A program made the translations under genes and the position numbers. From the NCBI GenBank assembly GCA_013420905.1, contig JAAXNY010000008.1:620001-684000 (forward strand): a DNA stretch of 64,000 bases. Reading direction: 5' to 3'. Within the stretch, counting starts at the first letter, position 1, and every line of letters starts with the position of its first letter. Under the pieces are notes generated by a model that saw nothing but the letters and a program-made list of their open reading frames with translations, did no database searches and was not told the origin of the DNA. This DNA is from Collybia mongolica. Its lineage: Eukaryota; Basidiomycota; Agaricomycetes; Agaricales; Clitocybaceae. Below, piece after piece: positions 49,091 through 60,619 of the stretch.

Positions 49091-50934
49091 GCAGGTGGGA
49101 CTGACTTCTAAGCGCTCACCAAAGGGCCGGTCCTGAAAGTTTCAAAAAAGTGAGGATGGTTCCTTGTGCAGTTGGAGAGGACTTTACCTTTGAGAGATAC
49201 TTTCGGGAATTGGACTGTTTTCCCTAGCCATTCTAGGCGTAGTTGGTGTGGAGAATAATCTTGGGGGATTGAAAGAGGCCACCGCCAGAGTCCTTTGATT
49301 ACGCTGCATTGATCATCAACTGTCACGAGAGAGAGCCAAATAAAGACGTTAACCGGGCCTCGATCATAATGAAGAAGCATCCCTGTGAAAAACAGAAGAA
49401 TTCTTCCAGTGACTCTGTCGGGGGTTTTATAGGATAATTTCAGCGCAGCCGTAAAACATCACACTGCTTCAGTCCGGACCGATTCTCACTGCGTTCAGAA
49501 CCTAAGTTTAGTATAACTTCTCTCCGCACGAGTACCTCGCATGCTTGGAGAGATCCGCGCAGTGAGTGTAAGTGGCAGTGGCCCCTAAGATGAGATCACA
49601 GGAGACGCTGTCGAATTGCGCGACCGATGATCAGGTATCCATAATACCTGTTCCATGTGAATAGGTCTGGCTTTCTGGAACGATTTCAGATTTGGATATC
49701 GTGGTTTCTGCACGGCTTCAAATTGTCTAAATCCTATCCGGGTTCCAGTAGACTTGAAATCATCATCAAGATCGTAATGGATTCTCTAGTGGTGTCAGAG
49801 TTTTCCTTCGTCGGGATGGGGACTCATCATCTAATCACTCGTCATCACTGTATCACTAGTTGGTCACTGAATCTAGGGTCTCTTCCCATCCATCATCTGT
49901 GGAACAATGGCTTGATTTATTGAATAATGAGAAGACCATATCTTAATCATTATGAGCCTCGTGTCATTTAACCGTCAGGTCTCTCTGATGGTGTCTTTTC
50001 ATTTCTGGGATTCCAACGACCTGGAAGTGTGCATCAGTTCAGTGCAAGTCCGGGGTGACCATAGAACATATGCTCACAAGGCCCCAGCGGTAATCCAGAC
50101 AGCTACACTTGAAACGTAGCTCAGGCAGGTGATCCACGCACGTCGGGACAACAGCGCGCAGCGTCCTGGAAATCCCTACACGGCCGAGCACCTCGTTGAA
50201 TGGTGCCTTCCCAATACATTGTAGCCAGACGCGGCTGATGTATCATGAACAAGGCCCACCAGCAAACCTGCTGATACGCTCCCCTATCCATCCACCAATG
50301 TATATCCGCCCTAACCCGCTTACATCCAACATGCAGCCTTCCTCATATGTCCACCCGTCGCCTGGGTGGCAGTTTGTTTATATTGGGTCCGGGATTGAGT
50401 GCACACAAAGCACATCATACGAAAACCACGAGGTGGGGTTTGAGCGGAAGAACGATGTATGTTTCGAATTGATTGCCAAAGAGCCAGGAAAGAATGAAGC
50501 CGTCGAGCCAGAAAAGGCAGCAGTTACGTTCGAACCGGTAGGCCAGTTAATCCAAAAATCATAGTTCTGTAAGAACGGCTGTTGTTGAGTATGTGTGATA
50601 AAGCCTACACATGGAATGCTTTGGTTCTTGGGTAGGCGTTGTGTTGCCGTCATGTCATTTTGGCTGTGGTTGGGATTGGAAATATTGAAAATGAATGCCA
50701 CAACATCAAGCCCGATACCCGATCACATCCCCCGCCGGCCATTTCACGTTCTAACGGGCGACATCCCATATATGTACTACTTCAAGGGACTCTGATAGTT
50801 TACCAGGGACATTCTCAGCGTTCAGCTATAAATGGGCAACTTTTAATGTGTGTATCTGCATGTTTCTCTTTAGGATGCAGCCAATACGCTCCCTGCCAGT
50901 GATCGCTCACGATTTCCAGCAATTCACTGGTACA
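49091..50934. other. intergenic region with unassigned reading frames
   Basis: A minus-strand frame at 49380-49108 (90 codons, CSVIKGLWRWPLSIPQDYSP) and a plus-strand frame at 50196-50564 (122 codons, including PSPGWQFVYIGSGIE and EAVEPEKAAVTFEPV) are open but show no domain I recognise. The second could be an exon of an unknown gene. The rest is featureless. Confidence 0.35.
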
Positions 50935-51950
50935 TGCAAATTGACATCTAGTGGGTCAACTACACCCATTCTCGTATCTATGCTTCCTCTCCGTATTACC
51001 AGACCACTCCATACTCTGCACATACGGTATTCGACCTCCAAAAACCTCTTCGTCACCGGAACTGTGGCTTGTCTGCAGGACCCGATATGCATAAACCCCT
51101 ACATTCACTGAAGGGCAAAAAATGGGAGGCTATAGAGTGAAAGCGCACGGTCGGCCAGGGGAAGCATGTGCGTCTTCAACCCGTCTCTCCTCACCCCTCA
51201 TTGACACTTCCTCATAGGTCCGCTTCTGTAATCCAGAATTAGGGAAACTAATTCGAAGGCTACTCAAAATGGACCATCTCGCCTTCATGTGGACCAATCC
51301 ATATGCCAATGACTCCGTTCAATATGGGAACCCCGTTAACATGGACTCGCAGTTGCATCTTGTCGCATCATCCTTGAATGACAGAACCGTACACGTATGG
51401 CTCACGCACACTCAACGGACGGAATGTACCCTTGACAGTCACATCACCAGTATTGCAAAATGGCAAGAGGAAGGCGAGCCGATAGGTGGATTGTATACCA
51501 TCAGCCGTGATCGCGCCATATGGACATGGGGTGTGGAAAGGTATGGAAGCGTTCTTCTTAATTTTATAACGAGTTGCTTATTTATGCTGCCGTGCCGACC
51601 GATGTAGACGCGAAACCCAACCACACTCGCACACGACGCGGGTTTTGTCCTCCATACAGACCCATTCAAAAACAACAGGGAGGCATCCATTTCAGGCAAA
51701 CTGGGTATACTTTCTCAGCTCTTCCTACTGTTCTGTATCAAGCGCCTTCTTTTCACATTTTCCATAAGCACAAGGAGCCACGAAGGCAGGATATCACGCA
51801 CCCTTTTGCACCACTTTGGACTCCTCATGTCCAGCTCGGACGACACGCAATCTTCCTCTAATCCCCTTTCGTTTCATCATTTTCTGGAAGGCCTACTGCG
51901 CATCTGACAACGGCAGCGGCATCCCACGTGAAACTCTGGTTTTCAGGTGG
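50935..51950 (+). pseudogene. decayed NLE1 copy 1 (intron-retaining)
   Basis: The sequence follows the NLE1 gene at 23.96-25.0 kb in order. SGSTTPILVS corresponds to SGHTSPILCA. An intron ending TTCCTCATAG precedes GTCCGCTTCTGTAATCCAGA (parent GTCCGCTTATGGGATCCAAA). WTNPYANDSVQYGN and LNDRTVHVWLTHTQRTE match the exon 5 repeat (KDGTVRVWSALTRRTE), and ISRDRAIWTWGVE matches SSDRTVRIWDAE. GGAGCCACGAAGGCAGGATA with SSSDDTQSSSNP-like sequence corresponds to exon 7. Frames are broken by stops and indels. Introns are kept, so the copy arose by DNA duplication and not by reverse transcription. Confidence 0.8.
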
Positions 51951-52324
51951 GCTGAAAATTCAATAATTAATATTTCGGACAAACCAAAGTTCATAAATTC
52001 ACGGACTCACAAATTCTGAAATTATGAACTTTATGTAAAGTTTTCGGTGTAGTTGAAATTGTGAATGCACATACCAGAGTGAGTTGTGATGAACGATATG
52101 CCGGAAGGCATTAGCTCGTTCACAAGGTTTGATTGACCTCACCCTTTTTACAAATTACAACTATCTGGTCCAATTACACTTCATCAAAGCGCAAACCTGC
52201 AACAACATACCGAAGCTGTTCTGATCTGACACATGTTCTTCGCTATGGCATGCGAGTGCGTCTCGGCGATCTCGTTTTCTGCATCTTGCATTCCACGTTC
52301 ACGACATCATAATTCTACCTTACC

Positions 52325-52876
52325 ATGCCGAACCCCGGCAGTACGAAGAATCCCACCTCCAAAAGCGAGTTGGGCACAACACAATCCCGCCAGACACAGT
52401 TGACAGATGATTCATATTTCGGTCTAATGCTCACATCATCAGTAATCACATCAGTTACTGAGAGCTTTACCAGATCGGGCATCGTTGGCGACATGAGTTT
52501 CATGACATCAAAGTTCTGTCGTCGAATTAGCGGTATTGCCCGTTTTATGAAGCGGGGGCCCACTCGGCATGGATTATCTCACTTTTGTGCCGATTCACAT
52601 GACAATGGTCGTGAATGTGATAAGGTAGAGCAAAAGATATACGATGTAGTCCTAGTACTGATTGTAGGGTATGTGGCACGAGACCAACGCGCACTTAAAT
52701 TTCGTCGCATCACATTTCTCCAGAAAGTATCTGACACAGCAACAATCCTACACCATGGAATGTTGATTGAGTGCCGATACGCCAAAAAATCACCTATCAC
52801 CAGAAATAACAACTTCACGCCAGGAGACACCTTTACAACACGAATCACAGGCCACCCTCTTGACATCTACGGGTGA
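52325..52876 (+). CDS. hypothetical protein, 183 aa
   Basis: An open frame starts MPNPGSTKNPTSKSELG and ends GHPLDIYG before TGA. It is Ser/Thr-rich at the N-terminus, with a basic centre (KFCRRISGIARFMKRG) and no signal peptide or membrane segment. I recognise no domain. The 5' end and about 60 bp of upstream sequence (CTTGCATTCCACGTTCACG) recur at 58.67-58.74 kb as MPSPGYAKKLTSQDKSN followed by an early stop, and more weakly at 53.65-53.72 kb. The ATG context is therefore duplicated. A GGTGAGTCC donor lies at the end, so more exons may follow. Coding status is uncertain. Confidence 0.35.
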   Translation: MPNPGSTKNPTSKSELGTTQSRQTQLTDDSYFGLMLTSSVITSVTESFTRSGIVGDMSFMTSKFCRRISGIARFMKRGPTRHGLSHFCADSHDNGRECDKVEQKIYDVVLVLIVGYVARDQRALKFRRITFLQKVSDTATILHHGMLIECRYAKKSPITRNNNFTPGDTFTTRITGHPLDIYG

Positions 52877-54479
52877 GTCCACCACTGGCCCATCACCAGT
52901 CCATGGTTGATGTCACAAACGAAGGCTTATGGCTTACAGTCATAGTTCGCTGGTACCTTCCATGCTAGTTTTATCCCCAACTTATGCCCCGGCTTAATCA
53001 ACCATTTTGTCTGGTTTCCCGCCATGCTTGTTGCCCCGTATCTATCGTCCGAGGATCCATATGTATCTCCATATACCCCCAAACTTTCCCAGTACTGCTT
53101 CTTCCAATGCCTCAGGCTGCCAGAGGCTCTGACGTTCGGCATCAAAACTGTTTTTTTCGATCAAATTGTGAGGATATTATGCTTCCCTCCCTCGATCGTA
53201 CTTTAGGCTATACATTATCCCCCGAGGCTGCTGATATCCAGGCACTCGCGGCGTCTTCGGCGCACTTGATGAACTCTCTACCCAGCCGACTCCGTCATCA
53301 TCCTTAACATTTATGCAGGTGACAAGTGAAGTATACAAACAGTGGTTTAACTTCTCAAATGATGGTGCATTCTCCCATATTCCAATGAGCGCTTGACCGA
53401 GCCGTACAGGAACAATGTGATATCTCTGCACGTTGATCATCAGTCGTAACTGTCATGGACTTTGAGGAATAGTGAGCACTTACGGTTTTTGTAGTTGACA
53501 CAGAACAATGCGCTCAACGAAGACATCCGACAATCAGATTTTCATACGGTTTGATTTGTACTGTCCCTTTCGCTGACATTTGATAACAAAATTTGTACCT
53601 TTTCTGTCCGATCTGATGGATTATTCTTCGCTATGGTGTAAGTACATCTCTACTTCTTGCATTTTACGTTGTCATTATCACATCTGCCATGACAGGCCTC
53701 GGCAATGCGAATAACCTGGCTTTAGAGATAGATTACTCTGAAATCGAATCCGGGCTGACTTCGGAATCAGAGCCGCTTGCACATGTGTAATATATATCAA
53801 TCTGAAACCCAAGGAGGCAGAAGAACTGCAAGAAGGCCAGAAACAACACAAGAATGTGCAGGACTCTCAGCATGGTTTCTCTGCGAAGTTTTGAATCGGG
53901 AAATTCCATCAGTACCTTCCAGCAATCGAGAATGGTAACAAAATGTGTCATCTTGGCGAAGAATCTCACAATGTACCTTGTGTCAGTGATGTTCCAGTTC
54001 CTGCCTGGGCGCAGGAGCTATTTCAAGCTCATCGTTTACACGTTTTGAAACAAACATCCAAGATCTACATAATGTCATTCTACTCACCCTCGATTAACTC
54101 CGTACAGAGCTCCCTGATATTCATCAAAGTTGCTAGATATACGTTCTAATAGTAATTCTAGTATTGTCGGTAGAAGTGTTAGCGCTGAAGCATGTGTCAC
54201 GTCGGAAGAGGCAGTGTGACCTTGGCGAGATGGATACGAATTAAGACGGGGACATCCTAAGTTTGGTTCTTGCGGTATGAAAAATCATCCGACATACAAG
54301 GTTTTAGCTAAAGGTTGGAATGGCCATTGTTGGGAAACCTTGTAATGAATCAGTGGGCATTTGTCACCGATTAGATCAGGCAGACTCTTCCATGGATCTG
54401 ACATATGTCTAGCACACTCCTGGCTCTGCATAAATATGGTAGGTAGGCTTGTTGTGAATAGAATAGTGGAGAGGGAACT
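52877..54479. other. region between the 183-aa frame and a DUF6534 relic
   Basis: No recognisable gene. At 53.65-53.72 kb a stretch resembles the 5' part of the 183-aa frame. At 53.79-53.9 kb a plus-strand frame reads LKPKEAEELQEGQKQHKN, matched by DPKTKESKELLEDQKSHQK at 60.03-60.1 kb, so the segment belongs to the same duplicated block. These conserved short peptides may be remnants of an old exon. Confidence 0.45.
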
Positions 54480-54995
54480 ACATCTAAGCGATCCATTGGG
54501 ACGTCGTTCACCAAAATTTCCCTTTCGATATTGACGTCGTGTCGTCCTTAGAGCGCGAACTGACTCCTGGTACCCACACATGTTGTATGTTGTTGGCAGA
54601 TATTTACCCGCTTTCCAGGCGGTGTGGGTGTGTGTCGTGGGGGGTTTCGTTGCGGCCGTTTACGTAGCCTACCTGCTATTAGCAATTGTGTTTGGGTACA
54701 GTTTACCGATTGTCGGGGCAGGCACGATGTGGTGGCTGTTCTCCGCGGCGGGGAAAAAAGTTATATTGGCAATTGCAATGGTTGCCGTTACATGTCCTTG
54801 ATTGCTTGTGTAACCTTAGAGCCCAAAGCTCGCCTCGGAAGCTGGAAAGTAGATAAGCTAACATGCCGCCCGGCACTTGCTGTACACTCACAAAATAGAC
54901 CATAAATATCGGGATAATAGTATCGCAAACTACGCTTTCAACGAACCACATCTGCATCGAGTATAAGCCCTAGCATTCCCTACAAAGTTTTGTGG
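54480..54995 (-). pseudogene. truncated DUF6534 relic (locus B)
   Basis: The minus-strand sequence matches the intact locus at 60.65-61.28 kb. Near 54.95 kb it has the exon encoding the QMWFVESVVCDTIIPIFMVY helix (intact: QIWLVGSAVCDIIIAVFMVY) with the same flanking splice region. Near 54.65-54.73 kb it has the GKLYPNTIANSR-like remnant. Near 54.5 kb it has the tail that in the intact gene reads IEREIWTNDIPMDHLD. The segment between the helix exon and the tail is shortened by an internal deletion and frames are broken. A long plus-strand frame over this region (54580-54801) is a shadow. Confidence 0.75.
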
Positions 54996-56780
54996 TTGAC
55001 TTACATTTATGCTTGGCATCCGTGAACTTGAAAGGTCCTAGATCGTTCGAAACGTCAGTTTAGCGTTGCCTAAGCTCTTAGCTGGTGGGAAGGCGTACTA
55101 TTGAAGGTCCCGGATTCCAACATTTATCTGCTTAATTGGGCAAGTGCTGGTATTGTTTACCATAGATAACACGCAGCCTGTATACGTGGTTCTTCAGTTC
55201 TTAAGATGTTGGGCATACCGATTAAGTGGTATTTCTGTCCTGCGTCGTTGTACCATTTAAACCGGGGATGATCGTCTGTTTGTGACGCTCATTTGAAGAG
55301 TTACTTTGGTCCGAGTCTGGTTGCATCTCTTTCCACTGCAACATTGAACAATAGTTATTTCACACACCCAGCTACGGCAACGTCAGACCATATCTGCTTG
55401 AGCCTAGAATAAACTTCCCGCTACAAAATGAGGGACACCTTATTCGAGTCGTTGTAGTTTGGTCGCGGTCACTATTCAAGAATCGGCTAAACAGCCCATG
55501 GGCTCTCCCCGCTACGTTCCTCGGTAGTCCCGAATCATTTTGATGCAACCCGATTGACCGTAGGACCTCGCGGTTGCCGTCGCCTTGCGTGGTCTCATCG
55601 GAGGGGTATTGGGCGCCTATGTTATTGCATAGCAGATTATATATGAACAGGGGGTGGAGAGTGTCTGGATAAGCATGGTCATTTGAATCCTTGACGCAAT
55701 CTCAACAGCCTTTCGTATACGAGTGGTGGTAGTAAAACTTGATGCAAGTGTCGTTTTGTTAGACTTGGGGATAAGCGAGAAATATGGAGGACAGACCCGA
55801 TATTCATATCCCTTCTATGGGACATCCCACGCCCCTAATATCCAAGAGGGAGGTGTCCAAGTAGGGTGGATAGAGGAGTGCTTCACATGCAACCAGCCAG
55901 CTCGACAGCATGAGTTTATCCACACCCGTGGCGTTCCCTGGTTCACTTCCACTGTCTTCTCAGAGTGAAATTTCCTCCGCCATCCTAGCCAGTTTATATC
56001 GGCGTACCGCATCTCTCAGACATGACTGGCCTATAATCAATCGAATATTCAAAAACGAATTCACGGGTACGCTCCTTTACCCCACTACCTAGCTTATGAC
56101 CGTTCCTACTTGCATATACCCAACATTCCCCGCGCGTTCGTTGTTGTCCGTCAAGGATTTGGTCACACTCGGTGCGCACATGGCCCATTAGTGGGCAAAA
56201 AAGCCTTGGCTTTGGAATTAACTGGTAAGCCGGCGCGTCATTCGGGCAGGTCGTCAAAAGAGCCAGTGCAACGGCTGCCAAAGGGTGGTTATGTACTTTG
56301 AGCGCGTACGGGGTGTGACCTAGACATAGGACTCTTTACTTAGGATTTATTGAATAGAGAGATTGAGGTTTTTGTGTCTTTTTGAATTTGTCGGTTTGTG
56401 CAAGGTCCTCCAGGCTCCTGGATGGAGTTCGGGAACAGTCATGCGGCCTGTACCAAATTATCGGGCCGATCCCGATGCTTCCGAGTCTGCTTCAACCAGC
56501 CACCTCATATCGTATCTCAGGTTCTCATAGATCCACGAGTACCTCGTATATGCGCCCCTTTGAGGAAACACGTCAAATATTCCAATAAACAAACGCTAGC
56601 AGTCCTCCAAGGCCCTTTCTCCAGTTTCACAAATCATAACCGGGCGACTTGTCGTGTGGCAGGTAATTGGTGTACAGTACGTGTTTCTTCCCTAGGGTCC
56701 AGCCAATGAGCTTACCGATCACCCATAACTTCCAGTAGCTGTAATTTACGCGCATTTTATCGTCAAACTGGGGGTAATCA
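54996..56780. other. intergenic region, nothing recognised
   Basis: About 1.8 kb separating the two duplicated blocks. Frames at 55.72-55.97 kb and 56.4-56.7 kb are open for 80-100 codons but show no domain; the latter directly precedes the NLE1 relic and may be its unrecognisable 5' part. Confidence 0.45.
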
Positions 56781-57760
56781 ACGTGAATGGCCATCTGGAA
56801 ATCGCTGTAGCCCCTGCATCGTTTTCAACCACCAGGAATGTCCTTGCTACAGGATCCGACGACACTAGGTCCTGTCTTTGGGACGTAAGCACAGGAACAC
56901 CCACGTACGCTGGCATTTCAGGTCAGTTGTATACTGTGGACGAATGGGAGGTTGTCGACGAGAGCTCGTCATGGTTGGCCAGGGCGTAGTGTCATCAATT
57001 TTCCACACAAAGACACGAGTTAATAGTCTGGCTCCAGGAGACTAGCCAAGGGGGGCATGTGCGTTATCAACCCATCACGTCATAACTTCATTGATATTTT
57101 CCTTACAAGCTCGCTTTTGGGTCCCAGAAATAGGGATACCAATAGGCAACACATTGGGGGCTGCTCGGAATGTTCAATCCACTTTCAGGGGAGCTAATCC
57201 TCATGTCAACAACCTCTACTCGCCATGAGCACCCACGAATGACTTGGACTCGGAAGCCCTACGTCGCCTTATGTTGCGTCAATGATAAACTCCATGGTCG
57301 CATAACAAGCAACAGCGTGAAATGGCGTGGGGCAACCACGCCATGCGGATATGAGACGTGGAGACTGTTAGGGAGCTTCGGTCCAATGTTGATAATATTC
57401 GCTTATTGACGACTGGAGCTGACCGATCGTGCGTTGGGTGACGATTCCTCTCGACACAGACTTCAACCCTCGCACAGGCCCGTTCGACAACAATGGGAGT
57501 GACCCGCTTCCGACGAACTAGGTATAATCCTTCAGTCCCTTCTGGGTTTCATGCCAACTAACATGCTTTTCGCTCCCCGTAAGCCCAGGCCCAAGGAAGT
57601 GCGAAGGCACGATATGACGTGCTCCTTCGCACCGCCTTCAAAATTCTCATCCCCGGCTTGAAAGGCCACACTTCTGGTCCTTCGTATTGTCCTTATCCGA
57701 AAGGTTCCGCTACACGTCTGACGGTAGCTGCAGGTGTCATGTAGCATGTGGATTGTTTTT
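56781..57760 (+). pseudogene. decayed NLE1 copy 2 (intron-retaining)
   Basis: NGHLEIAVAPASFSTTRNVL then ATGSDDTRSCLWDVSTGTP corresponds to GHTSPILCASFSPTGNLLAT and GSGDTTARLWDLNTETP of NLE1. An intron-like stretch with GCATGTGCGTTATCAACCCA (close to GCATGTGCGTCTTCAACCCG in copy 1) precedes a CGCTTTTGGGTCCCAGAAAT exon. GAAGGCACGATATGACGTGC (parent CAAAGGCACGATATGACACA) leads into the exon 7 equivalent. Stops and indels break the frame. The copy-1/copy-2 intron likeness shows that the two relics come from one ancestral duplicate. Confidence 0.8.
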
Positions 57761-58710
57761 CTGACAGAGAAACGTCAAAAGGTATCTGTCGTCAGTTGTA
57801 CCTAGTAGTTTGACTCGCACCAACAGCAACTCTCTGAAATATCATCAGGAGTATATGGGATGGGACCACCACCAGCGCATCACCGTTTCGTGACCTCTGG
57901 CCGTGGTTCGTCACTTTTTTTTCTGTTTTATTTTATTTTATCTTGATTCGTGCTTCACCAGGAGGACAAACCACTTTTTTTTGCTACCCTCCCATGTTTG
58001 TTATTAATCCCCAACGTGTAAGAGTGAATTATTTACCTAGTTGGCCCTGTCATCGTTCCTTGACACCTATTCAGGCTGTAGGATTACTGCCATCTCAAAT
58101 TTTCCCGCGTCCGCTTGTCTTCTGATGGAGTGCTCGCGTGTGAGGTAGAGGCATCAGCTATTATTAAAGCCCAAGCCCCCGAAGTTTAACCTCAAGCATA
58201 CTCTTCGCACTATACATCCAACGATGATCTGTTGTGTTTTGGGCAGTTTAGGCGCTTTCGGAGGTTTCCCCATGGGTTCAGCACATGTACAAGAAGTTCA
58301 ACTTATATGACGGACATTTCGCATGTTGGACATCAACTGTGACTACTGTAACGACACAGGTACCAGAATCAAGAGCGACCCAGACCATAGACTTGCACAA
58401 ATCAACACCCTTGGCGCAGTGAGTGAAGTTAGTCAGTTTTACCATCACCAACGCCAGTCTGAGACACCAAAGCCACCTTCGTTCGGCATTAACATATAAC
58501 CCGTGTTTTCTATAGTTAGCGCGAAACGATCTTTCAGTTGATGAATATCTAAACAATCGATAATCTATCCACAATACTTGAGTTTCCCCACCCTGCGGCG
58601 ACATTCGGAGCCGCCGATTGATACGTGTCCTCCACTGGTATACCGATATGTCTCCACATCTCTCGATTCTCTGTATGTTGCGTTCCGCGTTCACAGCATC
58701 ATAGTTCTTA
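57761..58710. other. intergenic region, nothing recognised
   Basis: T-rich DNA near 57.92-57.99 kb and a featureless remainder. A minus-strand frame at 58694-58278 (138 codons) has no recognisable domain and overlaps the conserved 5' segment of the duplicated small frame on the other strand, so it was not called. Confidence 0.45.
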
Positions 58711-58796
58711 CCATGCCGAGCCCCGGCTATGCGAAGAAGCTCACCTCCCAGGACAAGTCAAACAACATTACCGCCGGCCATACAAAACACAGCTGA
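58711..58796 (+). pseudogene. truncated paralogue of the 183-aa frame
   Basis: Begins MPSPGYAKKLTSQDKSNNIT and stops after 28 codons. The first codons and the 60 bp upstream match 52.26-52.38 kb. It marks the second unit of the duplicated block. Confidence 0.5.
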
Positions 58797-60619
58797 CATA
58801 TGACCTCAGATGTATCGGTGGTGGTGGCATTTACGAAAAACGTTATTCCATTGGACCAGATTTATTAACGCTGATCCGTCCTTACTGGCTTGTGGAGCAT
58901 GGATAAGGCATTGGAAAGCAAGAGGAAGTTGAACAATTGAACAGAGCGTATTTATCTGCTACAAGCACCATATACAAAAGCATTCAGATCAACTATGTTT
59001 CCTCCCACGTCATGGATGTTTGACCCCCAGCCGACGTTTGCGCTTCGGACGACTTCCCACCAACGTCTAAGATTTACTTGAAACTAACACATGCCAGCGG
59101 ACCCTTTCACCAAGTCGCATTCACCCCATAAAGAAACCAGCTTCCGCCCCACTCAGTGCGTTTGTGGGTGATATTACCACGCACATGGATAGAGACATTC
59201 CTACGACGTCGCCTGCAACCCATACATGAAGATCGCCGGAATAATGTTTTAGAAGCTGAAGTAGATATCTGATCACGCCACGATTGTTGGTCGCACGAAA
59301 TCACCGATCAATCAGGCTGCAAATGTGGTCCCACTTCCTATTTACGAGACCGTAGTTGCTAATAGTACGCCTCCCTACGATCTCTCTCAGCGCTGTATTC
59401 ACTGTATCAAGCCTCACTATTTTAGCCTGCAGCAACGTGTATGACGACATCAAAGTTCCGGGTCTACAACATCAATGTGAGTGTTACAGGAACCTGAACC
59501 AGGCAAATGCCCCATAATCTCCACTCACATCTTCGACAACCCATCATGTGCCTGTCGGGTATCACCCACACGCCTGGAAACCTAATCATTGTTATTTCCG
59601 AAGTTCGATTAGGATCCGGCCCTGCGTCCTTTCGAGTTAGCTTGTGCATTGAAAGCACTAGGTTGGGTTTAGTGGGGAGAACACAATTGTTTTCCTCCTT
59701 GAGTAGTAGCAGCACGCTCGCCGCTCAGATGATTACTCACTAGTGCTCCACCATTCATTCCCGTGCTCCAGCGCGTCCTCTGTCGCGGACAAATTTATCT
59801 TGATACCAAATTTTCATCAATGATCAAAGACCATAGTGACAAACATTATCCAAGTGTCATAACGCAGTCAATGGGTCCGAGTGATTCACAAGCAGAAATA
59901 ACCATTGATTCCCGTTTGACTTTGACTTCACTCTATATATCCGATGTAACATGTCACATCATGAAATTTTCAGGTTCTTAACTAGCTACAAGGCTTAAAC
60001 TGTAAGACTGAAAGATGCATAGACGTGTCCTGAATGGATCCGAAGACCAAGGAGTCGAAAGAATTGCTAGAAGACCAGAAAAGCCACCAAAAGGTGAGGC
60101 TCCCTAGAAGTTTGTTCTACCCGGTGTAAGGTTTGAATCGGGAAATACTCTCCACCAGTTGATGGTTCGGACCCTTACATTGATACCAGAGTTATTCTAG
60201 AGGTCAACCATGCGCCTGAACCAAACACTCAAGTTGAGGCACGATCTGTCAGTGACATACCATAAGATCATTTCGCACCGTTCAATCAATGAAAATCCAC
60301 AGAGCCCATGTGGTGGTGTTCACATTAAAACGCTATATAGGCGTTCCGATTTTAATATTGCCCGTAAAAGCCATAGTACTGGGGTATCTGCGTATCACAG
60401 CGCAAGACCTTGTTGAGATGGATACGAATCGAGGCGGGGACGGCGGGTTTTGCTGTCACCAGCCGTGTGGTATATAAAGGAACCTATGTTTGAGGCATTA
60501 GCTAGAGATTTTATTCATGAAAAACAGATGAACATTCACCATCAAACGGATCAGACCAACCCATTCATGACTCTGACTTTACTCCTGGTACTCTCCTGGC
60601 CCTGTATGAAATTTCGTAA
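58797..60619. other. region between the truncated frame and a DUF6534 gene
   Basis: No gene could be built. Around 59.10-59.17 kb the reading GPFHQVAFTP, a stop, then SVRLWV loosely resembles a WD40 blade of NLE1 (HQRQVSHVAFSPDG...SVRVW), which may be another displaced relic. Around 60.03-60.1 kb a short peptide matches 53.8 kb. The rest is featureless. Confidence 0.4.

Noticed and set aside
54580..54801. Plus-strand frame resembling a membrane protein
   Set aside because: The opposite strand matches DUF6534 exons of the locus at 60.6-61.3 kb, so the plus frame is a shadow.
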